From Oscillospiraceae bacterium (GTDB taxonomy: Bacteria; Bacillota; Clostridia; Oscillospirales; CAG-272): 36,825 bases of DNA. Position numbers and translations under genes: made by a program. Within the stretch, counting starts at the first letter, position 1. Each line of letters begins with the position of its first letter. The stretch covers positions 1 to 36,825 of the forward strand of contig SVSU01000007.1 of the NCBI GenBank assembly GCA_015064135.1, read 5' to 3'. Below the pieces are notes generated by a model. The model searched no databases, was not told the DNA's origin, and worked only from the letters and a program-made list of their open reading frames with translations. Below are positions 16,785-26,777 of this stretch, in pieces.

Positions 16785-17852
16785 GTGAAAAAAAGACGGC
16801 TTCTCACCCTGACGGCAGGGCTTGTCTCACTTTTGATCACTTCCGCCGTCCTTGCCGCACCGTCGGATGACAACATCCCCACCCTGTTCCACAACGACGA
16901 GGCGTGGTATAAGGACGAAACGGCGCCCGCACTGCTGAAGGACGGGATCTTTCATGTGCCCGGCGACTTTATCGCCATGTTCGATTACATCACCGTTACA
17001 TCGGAGAGGGACGGAGAGAATCTGCTCCTTGTCAACGAGCAGACGGGGGACTATATCTCTATTCTTTATTCCTCCCGCGCCGCCTGCGTCAACGGGAAGG
17101 TTGTGGAGGATATCAGCATTTTCCGCGAAAACGGGTACTACTACCTTGATGCGGATTTTATCAGTCAATATCTGGGGCTCAGTGTGGAATACTCCGCTGA
17201 GGAGAACATAACGGACCGTTCCGTTCGTGTTTACGACAGCGAAAAAATGATGGATTTCTCCCAGCTTCTCGCCGCCTACACAAAAGAGGAGCTGCCTCCC
17301 GAGACGGAGCGCGAGGAGGAGACCCCGTCGGAGGCTGCCGAGCCCGAGCAGAGCGTTCCTAGGATCAATCTCATATGCAGGGCATCGGAGGAGACAGCCG
17401 GTGTTTTGGCGTGGAGCATTGCGGACAGACTGGGGATGGAATACTCCCTTTTCCTTACACCGAATCCTTCCATTGAACGGCTCAGGGGTGTGGATATGCA
17501 TCGTGTTGTGGGACTGGCGGCAGCTACTGCGGAAGAAGCGGATGCCGTGAATGAAATACTGGCGGATGCGTTTTTCCGAAAGACCCATCTGGCTCTTACA
17601 ACGGGGAGCGCCGATGAGGACAAAAAACTGCTGGGGTCGGGATATATTATCCTGAAGCCCGACTTTTCCACGGGAAAGACTACCGATGCCGCCGTTCTCC
17701 TTGAGGAGATTCTCCGCCATGCCGACGAACACGGCTCGGCAGTAGTTCTTCTGGGGGATGCATGGCAGAGTGAGACCCTGCTGCTGTATCTTCAAGCTCT
17801 TTCCCCCGAACGATACGATGTGGGGGGGCTCAGAGGTGAAAAACAAAGGTGA
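16785..17852 (+). CDS. Secreted protein with copper-amine-oxidase-N-like (stalk) region
   Basis: AGGAGG then GTG at 16785 (MKKRRLLTLTAGLVSLLITSAVLAAP signal peptide). The ENGYYYLDADFISQYLGLSVEY segment resembles stalk domains. Confidence 0.7.
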   Translation: MKKRRLLTLTAGLVSLLITSAVLAAPSDDNIPTLFHNDEAWYKDETAPALLKDGIFHVPGDFIAMFDYITVTSERDGENLLLVNEQTGDYISILYSSRAACVNGKVVEDISIFRENGYYYLDADFISQYLGLSVEYSAEENITDRSVRVYDSEKMMDFSQLLAAYTKEELPPETEREEETPSEAAEPEQSVPRINLICRASEETAGVLAWSIADRLGMEYSLFLTPNPSIERLRGVDMHRVVGLAAATAEEADAVNEILADAFFRKTHLALTTGSADEDKKLLGSGYIILKPDFSTGKTTDAAVLLEEILRHADEHGSAVVLLGDAWQSETLLLYLQALSPERYDVGGLRGEKQR

Positions 17853-17898
17853 AAATCAGACGGTTTACTATCATATTCATTGACAAATGAGGTATTTT

Positions 17899-18603
17899 AT
17901 GGAAAAGAGAATACTGATCGTTGAGGACGAAAAAAACATCGCAAAGGTACTTGCTTACAACCTGAAAAAGGAAGGCTACGACATTGACATTGCCTACGAC
18001 GGAGAAGAAGGGCTCGGCAAGGCGCTTTCCGAGGAATTTGATCTTATCCTTCTTGATATCATGCTTCCGAAGATGAACGGCTTTGAGGTGTGTGAAAGGA
18101 TCCGCCGCACCAGCCAGGTGCCTATCATTTTTCTGACTGCAAGGGAGGAGGAGAAGGACAAGATTCTCGGGCTTGACACGGGGGCGGACGACTATGTGAC
18201 AAAACCCTACAAGCAGCTTGAGCTCATGTCCAGAATCCGTGCCAACATCCGTCGTTCTTCGGGAGAAGTAGTAACGGAGAGACGGACGGAGGCGGCAGGT
18301 GTTATTACCGTCGGGGAGCTTGAAATCGATACGGAGCATTACGCCGTCCGCAAAAACGGGGAGCCCATCGAGCTTTCAAAGAAGGACTATGATTTTATCG
18401 CTTTTTTGGCGGTTAATGTGGGAAAGGCGTATTCCAGAGAGGATCTTCTCAAGGAAATATGGGGCTACGACAATTACTACGGCGACATTCATACGGTGGA
18501 TGTAACGGTATGCCGTATCCGCAATAAAATTGAAAAGGACACATCAAAGCCCGAGTATCTTATGACAAAACGCGGAGTCGGTTACTATTTATGTAAGCGA
18601 TAA
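17899..18603 (+). CDS. OmpR/PhoB-family response regulator (WalR-like by context)
   Basis: Receiver ILIVEDEKNI..LLDIMLPKMNGFEVCERIR..PIIFLTAR and a winged helix ending TVDVTVCRIRNKIE..YLMTKRGVGYYL. Confidence 0.92.
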   Translation: MEKRILIVEDEKNIAKVLAYNLKKEGYDIDIAYDGEEGLGKALSEEFDLILLDIMLPKMNGFEVCERIRRTSQVPIIFLTAREEEKDKILGLDTGADDYVTKPYKQLELMSRIRANIRRSSGEVVTERRTEAAGVITVGELEIDTEHYAVRKNGEPIELSKKDYDFIAFLAVNVGKAYSREDLLKEIWGYDNYYGDIHTVDVTVCRIRNKIEKDTSKPEYLMTKRGVGYYLCKR

Positions 18604-18644
18604 TCTCATGCAGGACAAAAAAGACAAAAGCAAGGGAACGGACT

Positions 18645-20480
18645 ATGTTTAAAAGTCTCTATTTCAAGATCGTGGTGATCCTCCTTATCTTCGTGGTGGC
18701 GGTCATGTGTGTGGTTGGCGCCATTCTTATGAACGGAGTGACCTCCTTCTATGTAAACGATTTTTACAATCAGATGAAGGAGTGCTTTTCGGAGGATTCC
18801 ATTATGGTGGAGGAGCTTTACTCCTCTGCCGCATCAGATGATTCAAGGCAGGACAGTCTTGCCTATCGGATGAAAACCATTCTTTCCTCATACGGAAGTG
18901 TTCTCGGTATCGACCCGTACAGAAACTACTATGTTCTCAACATGAACGGCGAAATGCTTCAGGGGTCCGATGCAAATCTCGGCGCACAGCTCATTGTGAC
19001 GCCGAATATCCTTTCCGCCATCAGCCACGGAAGTGAAAACCGTGTGGTCAGCGGCTCGGAGTATGCGGACTGGGCGTATTATATCGCCGGGGAGGATGAG
19101 GAGTGCGTGATCTATATCAAGGATTCTCTTGATGAGATGCGTCAGCTGAATCAGGTGCTCTTTTCCATCATCCTTCAGGCTATGATGATCGGTATCGTGA
19201 TCGCCATCGTTCTTTCATTCTTTCTCGCCAAGTCCATTTCTTCCCCCCTCCAGAGTCTGACGAAGGGGGCTCAGCTTGTGGCGGCGGGAGAGTTCTCCTA
19301 CGAGATCGACATTCATTCCGAGGACGAGATCGGTATCCTCACCCACAACTTCAACTACATGAAGGACAGGCTGAAGGCGACTCTTGATGCCGTGGACGGA
19401 GAGAGAGAAAAACTGGAGACGGTCCTTTCCTGTATTCGGGACGGTGTTATCGCTTTCACCGCAGACGGACGGGTGCTCCACAGCAACAGCAGTGCCGACG
19501 AGAGGTTTTCTTTTGACAAAAACGACAAAGGCGCCCTTGAGGAATGCTTTGATCTCCTTGATATCCCCCTTGTGGTGACGGACAACAGCATCAAAGTGTC
19601 CTCACCCGATGCATTGTTCGAGAGGACGAAGGACGGCTTTATTTTCCACGACAAAATGGTGGGAGATCGCGTATATGATGTAAACTTCGGTATAATCAAA
19701 TACTATTCGGGCAACAAAAAGAGCTTCGGCTTTATCATTGTTATGCACGATGTAACGGCGCGCTATGAACTGGACGAGAGCCGACGGGAGTTTGTGGCGA
19801 ATGTGTCCCACGAGCTTCGCACTCCTCTTACATCTATCATGGGTGCGGCGGAAACGGTTGTGAACGACCCCGAAATGGATGAGGAGATGCGTGTGTATTT
19901 CCTTGAAATGGTCATGACGGAAAGCGAGCGTATGATGCGAATTGTTTCCGACCTTCTTGTGCTGTCCCGCCTTGACAACAAGCGCACCAGCTGGAGTATT
20001 GAGACCTTCGATATCGGAGAATCGGTGCGCCGCCTCTGCGATGTCATGCGAACGGATCTGGATGCCCATAATCATGAGCTGGTTTTCGAGGCGGAGGAAG
20101 GGCTTCCCGAGATCACGGCAGATAGACAGCGTATTGAGCAGGTCATCATCAATGTGATCTCCAACGCCATCAAGTACACCCCCGACGGAGGACGGATCGC
20201 GGTGGAGGTATCGGCGATTTCGGAGGGCAGTTTTGTTCAGGTGAAGGTTGCAGACAACGGGGTAGGTATTCCGAAAGAGGACATTGCCCATCTGTTTGAA
20301 CGTTTCTATCGGGTGGAAAAATCAAGAACCTCCGATGCGGGTGGTACGGGATTGGGTCTTGCCATCGCGAAGGAGCTGATCGATGCCCACGGAGGCAGTA
20401 TACGCATAGAAAGCGCCGTGGACGAAGGAACTGTTATGTATATTGAAATTCCCGTGGAATGCCGGCTTAAATCGGCTTGA
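18645..20480 (+). CDS. Sensor histidine kinase with extracytoplasmic, HAMP and PAS-like regions (WalK-like)
   Basis: HAMP-like SISSPLQSLTKGAQLVAAGEF, H-box FVANVSHELRTPLTSIMG, N-box NVISNAIKYTPDGG, G-box GGTGLGLAIAKELIDAHGG. Confidence 0.95.
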   Translation: MFKSLYFKIVVILLIFVVAVMCVVGAILMNGVTSFYVNDFYNQMKECFSEDSIMVEELYSSAASDDSRQDSLAYRMKTILSSYGSVLGIDPYRNYYVLNMNGEMLQGSDANLGAQLIVTPNILSAISHGSENRVVSGSEYADWAYYIAGEDEECVIYIKDSLDEMRQLNQVLFSIILQAMMIGIVIAIVLSFFLAKSISSPLQSLTKGAQLVAAGEFSYEIDIHSEDEIGILTHNFNYMKDRLKATLDAVDGEREKLETVLSCIRDGVIAFTADGRVLHSNSSADERFSFDKNDKGALEECFDLLDIPLVVTDNSIKVSSPDALFERTKDGFIFHDKMVGDRVYDVNFGIIKYYSGNKKSFGFIIVMHDVTARYELDESRREFVANVSHELRTPLTSIMGAAETVVNDPEMDEEMRVYFLEMVMTESERMMRIVSDLLVLSRLDNKRTSWSIETFDIGESVRRLCDVMRTDLDAHNHELVFEAEEGLPEITADRQRIEQVIINVISNAIKYTPDGGRIAVEVSAISEGSFVQVKVADNGVGIPKEDIAHLFERFYRVEKSRTSDAGGTGLGLAIAKELIDAHGGSIRIESAVDEGTVMYIEIPVECRLKSA

Positions 20481-20507
20481 GTGGGGATGAAATAAGAGGA
20501 AACTGTT

Positions 20508-21905
20508 TTGGAAGAAAAAAAGAATCAGATAATGAGGATTTTGGGAAGCAGGCCGATACAGAACGCAGCCCTTGTCCTTCTTACTGCAGTGGTGATCGGG
20601 CTGACGGCGGCTGTGATTGCTCTCCTTACGCTGAATGCGGCGTTTGAAGAGAAGGTGCCGTTCCGCATGGAGCAGATCAGTGCTTCCGATGTGGTGGACG
20701 CTTCCGATATCGGGGAGCATTTTCTCCCTTCTTTTATCGGGATCCGCGCCAAGGGAGAGCAGAAGGGGATTTCATCCGGTTACAATGTGGTCTGCGATGT
20801 ATACTCCGTTTTTTCCCATGTTCTTTTCGATGTGCTGGGAGGAAATTTCAGGGAAGTGGCAGAAGAACGCTTTGAGGGCGGGGCGGCCGAGCAATCTTTT
20901 GTTTACATGAAATACCACAGCGAAGTCCCGTACCAGACGATTTCAGTCTGTGCCGGAGGAGGCGAGGAAGCATACGAAACGGCTGTGGGGGTATATGAGC
21001 TGTTCATTCTCCCGGACAAAGGCTTTCGTATACTTGTCCGTTCCATGGACGGGAAGGCTTATGAATTCGATGGTACCTATGAGCCCTATTTTACGGTGGA
21101 CGCCTTAGCGGAGCTTCTTCAGTCCTATCAGAGAAATTTTGCGGATTTTGTTTTTTCCGCCGATTCTCTTTTTGAACCATGCTTTACCGAGAGAGTCCGC
21201 ACAAAGGGGATGCTTGTAACGGAAAAAACGGCGGCGCTGATCCAGAACAGGGATAACCATATTTCCGATATTCTCCGCCTGTTTACCTTCAATCCCGACA
21301 AGCTCAACACCCACGAGGAATCGGATATCGGCTATGTATATGTGGAAAATCACGGGGTTCTCAGGCTTCTTGATGATTCCGTGGAATACACCGCCGCATC
21401 CTCGGACGGAGGGATATCTGTGAATTCCTATCTGATGACGTACGGAAAAAAGGGGTATACTCTGGCTGACTATATCGGTACAGCGTGCCTTATTGCGGAC
21501 AAAGTGAAGGCACTGAGTCCCCACTATGCCGGAGGGGACGGGGAGATCCTGCTTCACTCCGCCGAGACGGACGAGGAAGGTGTGCTTACGCTGAGGTTCA
21601 TGTACACCTTCGATAATCTTCCTCTTTCCGGCTGCGAGCCTGCCATGGAGGTCCGCTTTGCCGATGGCAGAATGCTCGCGTTCCGCCTTTATTCCGTTTC
21701 CGTGAGGAATCTTGGAACCCAGCAAAACTCTCTGATGGAGTCATGGTACCGTGATGTGGCGCTGTCCTGCTGCCCGAGTGGGGAGTACATTGTGGATATC
21801 CGACAGGTATACCCCGTGGACTTTTATGCGGAGTCTATCGATGCCGAGTGGGCGGCGGTTTACGGAAGGATTGTGAAAGAGACGGCGGGACGTACACGAA
21901 AATAA
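20508..21905 (+). CDS. YycH-like two-component regulatory protein
   Basis: TTG start. N-terminal TM helix with a large extracytoplasmic region, located directly after the WalK-like kinase and before a YycI-like protein. Confidence 0.65.
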   Translation: MEEKKNQIMRILGSRPIQNAALVLLTAVVIGLTAAVIALLTLNAAFEEKVPFRMEQISASDVVDASDIGEHFLPSFIGIRAKGEQKGISSGYNVVCDVYSVFSHVLFDVLGGNFREVAEERFEGGAAEQSFVYMKYHSEVPYQTISVCAGGGEEAYETAVGVYELFILPDKGFRILVRSMDGKAYEFDGTYEPYFTVDALAELLQSYQRNFADFVFSADSLFEPCFTERVRTKGMLVTEKTAALIQNRDNHISDILRLFTFNPDKLNTHEESDIGYVYVENHGVLRLLDDSVEYTAASSDGGISVNSYLMTYGKKGYTLADYIGTACLIADKVKALSPHYAGGDGEILLHSAETDEEGVLTLRFMYTFDNLPLSGCEPAMEVRFADGRMLAFRLYSVSVRNLGTQQNSLMESWYRDVALSCCPSGEYIVDIRQVYPVDFYAESIDAEWAAVYGRIVKETAGRTRK

Positions 21906-21954
21906 TGGGTTGATATTTGGATACATCTCTTGAAGGAAAGGTCGGTGATACATT

Positions 21955-22890
21955 ATGGAAAGACGGAGAATCATGCCGGTGCTGTATGGGGTTTTGCTGG
22001 CTGCCGCATTGTTTTTGGGGATATATTTTTTTGTGATGTATCGGAATATTTACTATCTGCCCGAGGAATCTCTCGACGACCTCTGCGCCGTTCTCAAGGA
22101 AGACGATATTCTTGTTGACAGGGCATCCTTGCCGCTGAAGAGGGAGAAGGGAACCATCTATGTCTGCGACTCTGAGGATTACAGCGCAAAAGTGGCGATT
22201 CAGCTTGGCGAGAGTAATATAAAATACCGCTTTGCAACTCCCGAGGGAGAGCTGATCTTCCTGCATAACGATGCTCTTTGTGAATTTTACTCCGGTTTTT
22301 CTTTCCGATATTACGCCGACCGTAATGCGACATATACGGATGGAGACTTCAACATTGACGACACGGCGGACATGGACCTTCTTGAGGAAGAACGGGCGGC
22401 AGAGGTCAGGAGAGTCGTAACGGCTTTTCTTGAAAGGGGAAGCAGCGGCTTCGACCAGCAGGACAAACTGGATATTGTGACTGAGATCGCCCGTGTCTAT
22501 GAAAAAGAAGGCGTGTACTATGCCGAGTGTGTGCGTACCATCGATGGATTGGATATTACGGGAAACCGCGTTGTATGTGTTGTGAAGGACGGCAAGGTGG
22601 CTGAGGCGCTTGGAACATGGTGCTTTCTGACCCTCGGAGAATCCTATTCGGCACAACTTACGGATATCCTTAATATACTGTTTAGTGTGAAAAAGGAAAT
22701 CGATCGGATCCGAACATCGGAGGGGATTTGTCAGGTTAAGGTGGAATCGGTGGGCCGCTGCTATACCTTGCACTACCTTGGGGATGATGACGGTTTCTGC
22801 TTCATTCCCTGCTGGCAGATCGCTACGGATATCCACGGGGAATTCATCTACAATGCTGTGGATGGTACTTTATATACGAACAATCCGTGA
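21955..22890 (+). CDS. YycI-like two-component regulatory protein
   Basis: N-terminal TM helix. C-terminal CFIPCWQIATDIHGEFIYNAVDGTLY resembles the YycI end. WalRKHI gene order. Confidence 0.65.
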   Translation: MERRRIMPVLYGVLLAAALFLGIYFFVMYRNIYYLPEESLDDLCAVLKEDDILVDRASLPLKREKGTIYVCDSEDYSAKVAIQLGESNIKYRFATPEGELIFLHNDALCEFYSGFSFRYYADRNATYTDGDFNIDDTADMDLLEEERAAEVRRVVTAFLERGSSGFDQQDKLDIVTEIARVYEKEGVYYAECVRTIDGLDITGNRVVCVVKDGKVAEALGTWCFLTLGESYSAQLTDILNILFSVKKEIDRIRTSEGICQVKVESVGRCYTLHYLGDDDGFCFIPCWQIATDIHGEFIYNAVDGTLYTNNP

Positions 22891-23146
22891 GAAGGAACGG
22901 GTATAATAGGTAAAAACACCAATAAATATTACGCGTATGAAAATCCTCGAAAAAACTCTTTTAATTTCGTCAATAAACTGTTATAATATATAAGTTATAA
23001 TATGTGCAATTATGGGATTTTATCCCTCGGCGGCATTTTTTGCCGATTTTTGATTGATGACGAGATCATTCTGCCCCGTATGACGAAAATGGATCAGGGA
23101 CAGACACGAATAGATAGAACAGCTCCTTGAAAGGCAAGGTGTTTGC

Positions 23147-24436
23147 ATGGAAAAAATTATCGTAAACGGCGGCACACCGCTTAACGGAACCGTGGAGACC
23201 AGCGGCTCCAAAAATGCGGCGCTTCCCATTATTTATGCCACCGTTCTGGTGAAAGGGAAATGTATCCTTGAGAACATACCCAATATTATAGATATCACAT
23301 ATTCTTTTGAGATCCTTCGGGGCATGGGTGCAAAGATCCGTATGCTCGACAGAACCACATACGAGATCGACTGCACGGATGTGACCCCCGGCACATCGGA
23401 TTACGAGATGGTTCGCAGACTGAGAGGCTCCTACTATCTTCTCGGTGCGGAGTTCGGAAGATTCGGAAAGGCAAAGGTAGGTCTCCCCGGCGGATGCAAT
23501 TTCGGCGTCCGTCCCATTGACCAGCACATCAAGGGTTTTGAGGCGCTGGGCGGCAAGGTGACAACGGAGAGAGGGTATGTGGAGATCGAATCCGAGGAGG
23601 GAGCTGTCGGAGCGAACATATTCTTTGACGTCTCCAGCGTGGGTGCGACTCTTAATATCATGATCGCGGCGGCGACGGCTGAGGGGACCACCATCATTGA
23701 CAATGCGGCGAAAGAGCCTCATGTGGTTGACTGTGCCAACTTCCTCAACACCTGCGGTGCGAGAATAAGCGGCGCGGGCTCCGATGTTATCAAAATAAAG
23801 GGCGTGCCCGAGCTTCACGGCTGTACTTATGCCATCATTCCCGACATGATTGAGGCAGGTTCCTTTATGGTAGCGGCGGCGGCAACGGGCGGTTCGGTGC
23901 GGATCACCAATGTTATTCCGAAGCACCTTGAGTCCATTACGGCAAAGCTTATCGAGATCGGCGCTGTGGTTGAGGAATTTGACGATGCGGTTCATGTAAC
24001 GATGAACGGCAAGCTGAAAAAGACCAGCGTAAAGACTCTGCCATACCCCGGTTTTCCCACGGATATGCATCCCCAGATGACAGCCCTTCTCTGCCTGGCA
24101 GACGGAGTGAGCTATGTGAACGAGAGTATTTACGCAAACCGTTTCAAATACATTGAGGAACTGCGCAGAATGGGCGCGAAGCTCAAAGTGGACGGCAGTG
24201 TTGTTGTTATTGAAGGCGGCGAGCCTTACACACCGGCATCCGTTATTGCAACAGACCTGCGCGGCGGCATTGCGGTCATGATCGCGGCGCTGACCTGCAA
24301 GGGTGAGACAGAAATTACCGAAATAAATCTCATCGAGCGTGGGTATGATGATATATGCGGAAAACTCAGCGGAATCGGTGCGGATATCAAAAAGGTGGTC
24401 ATCCCCGATCAGGCTGAAATAAAAAAAGCGAACTGA
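23147..24436 (+). CDS. murA: UDP-N-acetylglucosamine 1-carboxyvinyltransferase
   Basis: MEKIIVNGGTPLNGTVETSGSKNAALPI, GGCNFGVRPIDQHIKGFEALGG, PYPGFPTDMHPQMTALL: canonical MurA motifs. Confidence 0.96.
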   Translation: MEKIIVNGGTPLNGTVETSGSKNAALPIIYATVLVKGKCILENIPNIIDITYSFEILRGMGAKIRMLDRTTYEIDCTDVTPGTSDYEMVRRLRGSYYLLGAEFGRFGKAKVGLPGGCNFGVRPIDQHIKGFEALGGKVTTERGYVEIESEEGAVGANIFFDVSSVGATLNIMIAAATAEGTTIIDNAAKEPHVVDCANFLNTCGARISGAGSDVIKIKGVPELHGCTYAIIPDMIEAGSFMVAAAATGGSVRITNVIPKHLESITAKLIEIGAVVEEFDDAVHVTMNGKLKKTSVKTLPYPGFPTDMHPQMTALLCLADGVSYVNESIYANRFKYIEELRRMGAKLKVDGSVVVIEGGEPYTPASVIATDLRGGIAVMIAALTCKGETEITEINLIERGYDDICGKLSGIGADIKKVVIPDQAEIKKAN

Positions 24437-24484
24437 CGCGAGCATATAGAGAAGGTATGAGCGAAGCATAGTCGGCTCACCGGC

Positions 24485-24535
24485 GAGAAAACTTTTCAAA
24501 ATGGAACCCACCATTTTGAATCGAACGGCTTTCTC
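24485..24535. repeat. Nested intergenic stem-loop between murA and the DUF1858 gene
   Basis: Inner stem TTCAAAATGG(24495-24504)/CCATTTTGAA(24511-24520) and outer stem GAGAAA/TTTCTC. Confidence 0.7.
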
Positions 24536-24627
24536 CGAAGTGCAGGCGGTCTGAGTATCATAGAAAAGATTTAACTCGCAGAAACCACGATTTTGAGAAT
24601 CTGCACCCAAAAAACAGGAGTGAAAAA

Positions 24628-24831
24628 ATGGAAGTAACAAAGAATACAATAATCGGCGATATCATGGATTATGATGAGGATGTGGCGCCCATCTTTCTTG
24701 AAGTGGGGATGCACTGCCTCGACTGCCCCGTTTCCAGGATGGAGACCATTGAGGATGCCTGCGATGTGCATGGCGTTGATGTTGACGAGCTGCTTGCAAA
24801 ACTGAACGAATATTTCAGTGCAAAGAAATAA
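24628..24831 (+). CDS. DUF1858 domain-containing (redox-disulfide-type) protein
   Basis: Short protein with VAPIFLEVGMHCLDCPVSRMETIEDACDVHGVDVDELLAKLN, the DUF1858 signature. Confidence 0.92.
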   Translation: MEVTKNTIIGDIMDYDEDVAPIFLEVGMHCLDCPVSRMETIEDACDVHGVDVDELLAKLNEYFSAKK

Positions 24832-24838
24832 AACAAAA

Positions 24839-24867
24839 GGCGGGAATTCTGTGTCCCGCCGATTTTT
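24839..24867 (+). terminator. Rho-independent terminator
   Basis: GGCGGGA-attctgtg-TCCCGCC followed by gattttt. Confidence 0.8.
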
Positions 24868-24876
24868 GTATAAGGA

Positions 24877-25578
24877 ATGACAATGAACGAAACAAAAAGA
24901 ATTCCCGACCTTGATTTGCGCCTTGCCTCCGCTGTGTCCTTTGTCAGAGAGGGCGGTGTGGTGTGCGATGTGGGGACGGACCATGCGTATCTTCCCATTT
25001 ATGCTATCCTTTCGGGAAAATGCCCTCGGGCTGTGGCGTCGGACATCAACAAGGGTCCCCTCATGCGCGCCCGTGAAAATGGTGAGAGGTGGGGGGTGGC
25101 GGACAGGCTCACCTGCATTCTCTCCGACGGACTTGACGGTGTTGAGCCCGAAGAAAACGGCATTACGGATATTGTGATCTGCGGCATGGGCGGTGAGCTG
25201 ATTGCGCGGATCGTGGACGATTCTGCTTACACGAGACGGGAAGGGGTGCGCCTGATCCTTCAGCCTATGAGCATGGCATATGAACTGCGAAAATATCTCA
25301 CGGAAAACGGGTTTGCCATCATTGACGAAGCGATGTCACGGGCTGCGGATAAGGTGTATACCTGCATATGTGCGGAATACAACGGCGAGGCGGAGACCCT
25401 TTGTGATACGGAGCTTCTGCTCGGCAGGCACAATATGGCACGAGGCGGTGAGCTGTTCCGTGAACTTGCGGAGAAGGAAATACTCAAGCTCGAAAAGCGA
25501 ATCGGCGGTCTGAAGCTGGGCGGTCACGATGCCTCCGCGGAGGAGGATTTGCTTTCGGAAATAAAAAAATTGATATGA
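24877..25578 (+). CDS. trmK: tRNA (adenine(22)-N(1))-methyltransferase TrmK
   Basis: VCDVGTDHAYLPIYAI, ASDINKGPL, ITDIVICGMGGELI and LILQPM: TrmK/YqfN motifs. Followed by a Nif3-like gene, the usual neighbourhood. Confidence 0.92.
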   Translation: MTMNETKRIPDLDLRLASAVSFVREGGVVCDVGTDHAYLPIYAILSGKCPRAVASDINKGPLMRARENGERWGVADRLTCILSDGLDGVEPEENGITDIVICGMGGELIARIVDDSAYTRREGVRLILQPMSMAYELRKYLTENGFAIIDEAMSRAADKVYTCICAEYNGEAETLCDTELLLGRHNMARGGELFRELAEKEILKLEKRIGGLKLGGHDASAEEDLLSEIKKLI

Positions 25579-25586
25579 GGTGCTGT

Positions 25587-26357
25587 ATGAATATAAAGGA
25601 ACTTTACGATCATCTGTGTGACCTTGCCCCGAAGGAGTTGTCCTGTCAGTGGGACAACGACGGGCTTATGGCGGCGGCTGACCTGTCCCGGGAGGTAAAG
25701 CGTGTGCTCATCTCCCTTGATGCCACGGAGGCGGCGGTGAAGTATGCGGCGGAGCATGGCTTTGATGTGCTCCTTACCCATCATCCCATGATTTTCAAGG
25801 GCCCGAAGAATGTGACACCCCTGAGCCTTGACGGCAGACGGATCATTGCCTCTCTCACGGGGGGAGTAACCGTTATGTCCTTCCATACAAGGCTTGATGC
25901 GGCGGAAAACGGTGTGAATGATGAGCTGTGCCGTGTGCTCGGTCTTGAGGCGGACGGTGTATTCGGAGATGAGGAAGCACCCACCCTCGGCAGGCTGGCG
26001 ACCCTCCCTGAGGGGATGACACTCAGAGAGCTTGCCGCCCATGTAAAAAGGAGTCTTGGCGCGCCTATGGTGAAGCTGATTACCCTTGACCCCGACCAGG
26101 TGGTGACAAGGATCGCACTCTGCGGCGGCGACGGAAAGAGCTTTACCTATCCTGCTCTCCATGAAGGCGCTGAGGTGCTGATTACGGGAAATTCAAGCTA
26201 CAATGCGGCTCAGGACGGTGCGGAATGCGGCATTGCTACCATTGAGGCAGGACATTTCGAGACAGAGGAGCCTGTTTGTGCCGTTCTTGCTGAGAAGATG
26301 AAGGCGTTGGGACTTTACTTTGAGAGATACACGAGTCTTGTGGAATATGTGATTTGA
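25587..26357 (+). CDS. Nif3-like dinuclear metal center hexameric protein
   Basis: CQWDNDGLM, DVLLTHHPMIF, SFHTRLDAAENGVND and the C-terminal GHFETEEPV. Confidence 0.95.
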   Translation: MNIKELYDHLCDLAPKELSCQWDNDGLMAAADLSREVKRVLISLDATEAAVKYAAEHGFDVLLTHHPMIFKGPKNVTPLSLDGRRIIASLTGGVTVMSFHTRLDAAENGVNDELCRVLGLEADGVFGDEEAPTLGRLATLPEGMTLRELAAHVKRSLGAPMVKLITLDPDQVVTRIALCGGDGKSFTYPALHEGAEVLITGNSSYNAAQDGAECGIATIEAGHFETEEPVCAVLAEKMKALGLYFERYTSLVEYVI

Positions 26358-26368
26358 GGGACGCCGAT

Positions 26369-26536
26369 ATGGAGCCGAAGGATTATGTTATTATAAAAAT
26401 CGAGGGGGAATATGCCACCCTCAGCGATATGGAAACGAGGGAGGAGCTGTTCATTGCCATGGCGCTCCTGCCCCCTGGCTGTGATGTGGGGACAAAACTT
26501 CATTATGAGATGCTTGAGTACGAAATAGTCGAATAA
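26369..26536 (+). CDS. Small hypothetical protein (possibly DUF3006-like)
   Basis: MEPKDYVIIKIEGEYATLSDMETREELFIAMALLPPGCDVGTKLHYEMLEYEIVE. GAGGG precedes the ATG, 11 bp after nif3. Confidence 0.55.
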   Translation: MEPKDYVIIKIEGEYATLSDMETREELFIAMALLPPGCDVGTKLHYEMLEYEIVE

Positions 26537-26777
26537 AAAACCGAAAAGATGCTGCGAACCGTCAAAAAAAGACATTTTGCAGGGTATTTCGACGACATTT
26601 AACGGTTTGTTAACAATTTGACCATATACATATATAAAAAGGTATGATATTATTAACAAAAGCAAATATGGGATAATATGGCGCTTTGTGTGCTGACCGT
26701 TATTTGCCATGGGATTTGTCGTTTTTTGATGAGTCCGAGTATGAATTTTTATAAATATAAATCGGAGGTCTTTTGAA

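Noticed and set aside
23066-24649. 527-aa minus-strand ORF
   Set aside because: Antisense to murA; no recognisable domain.
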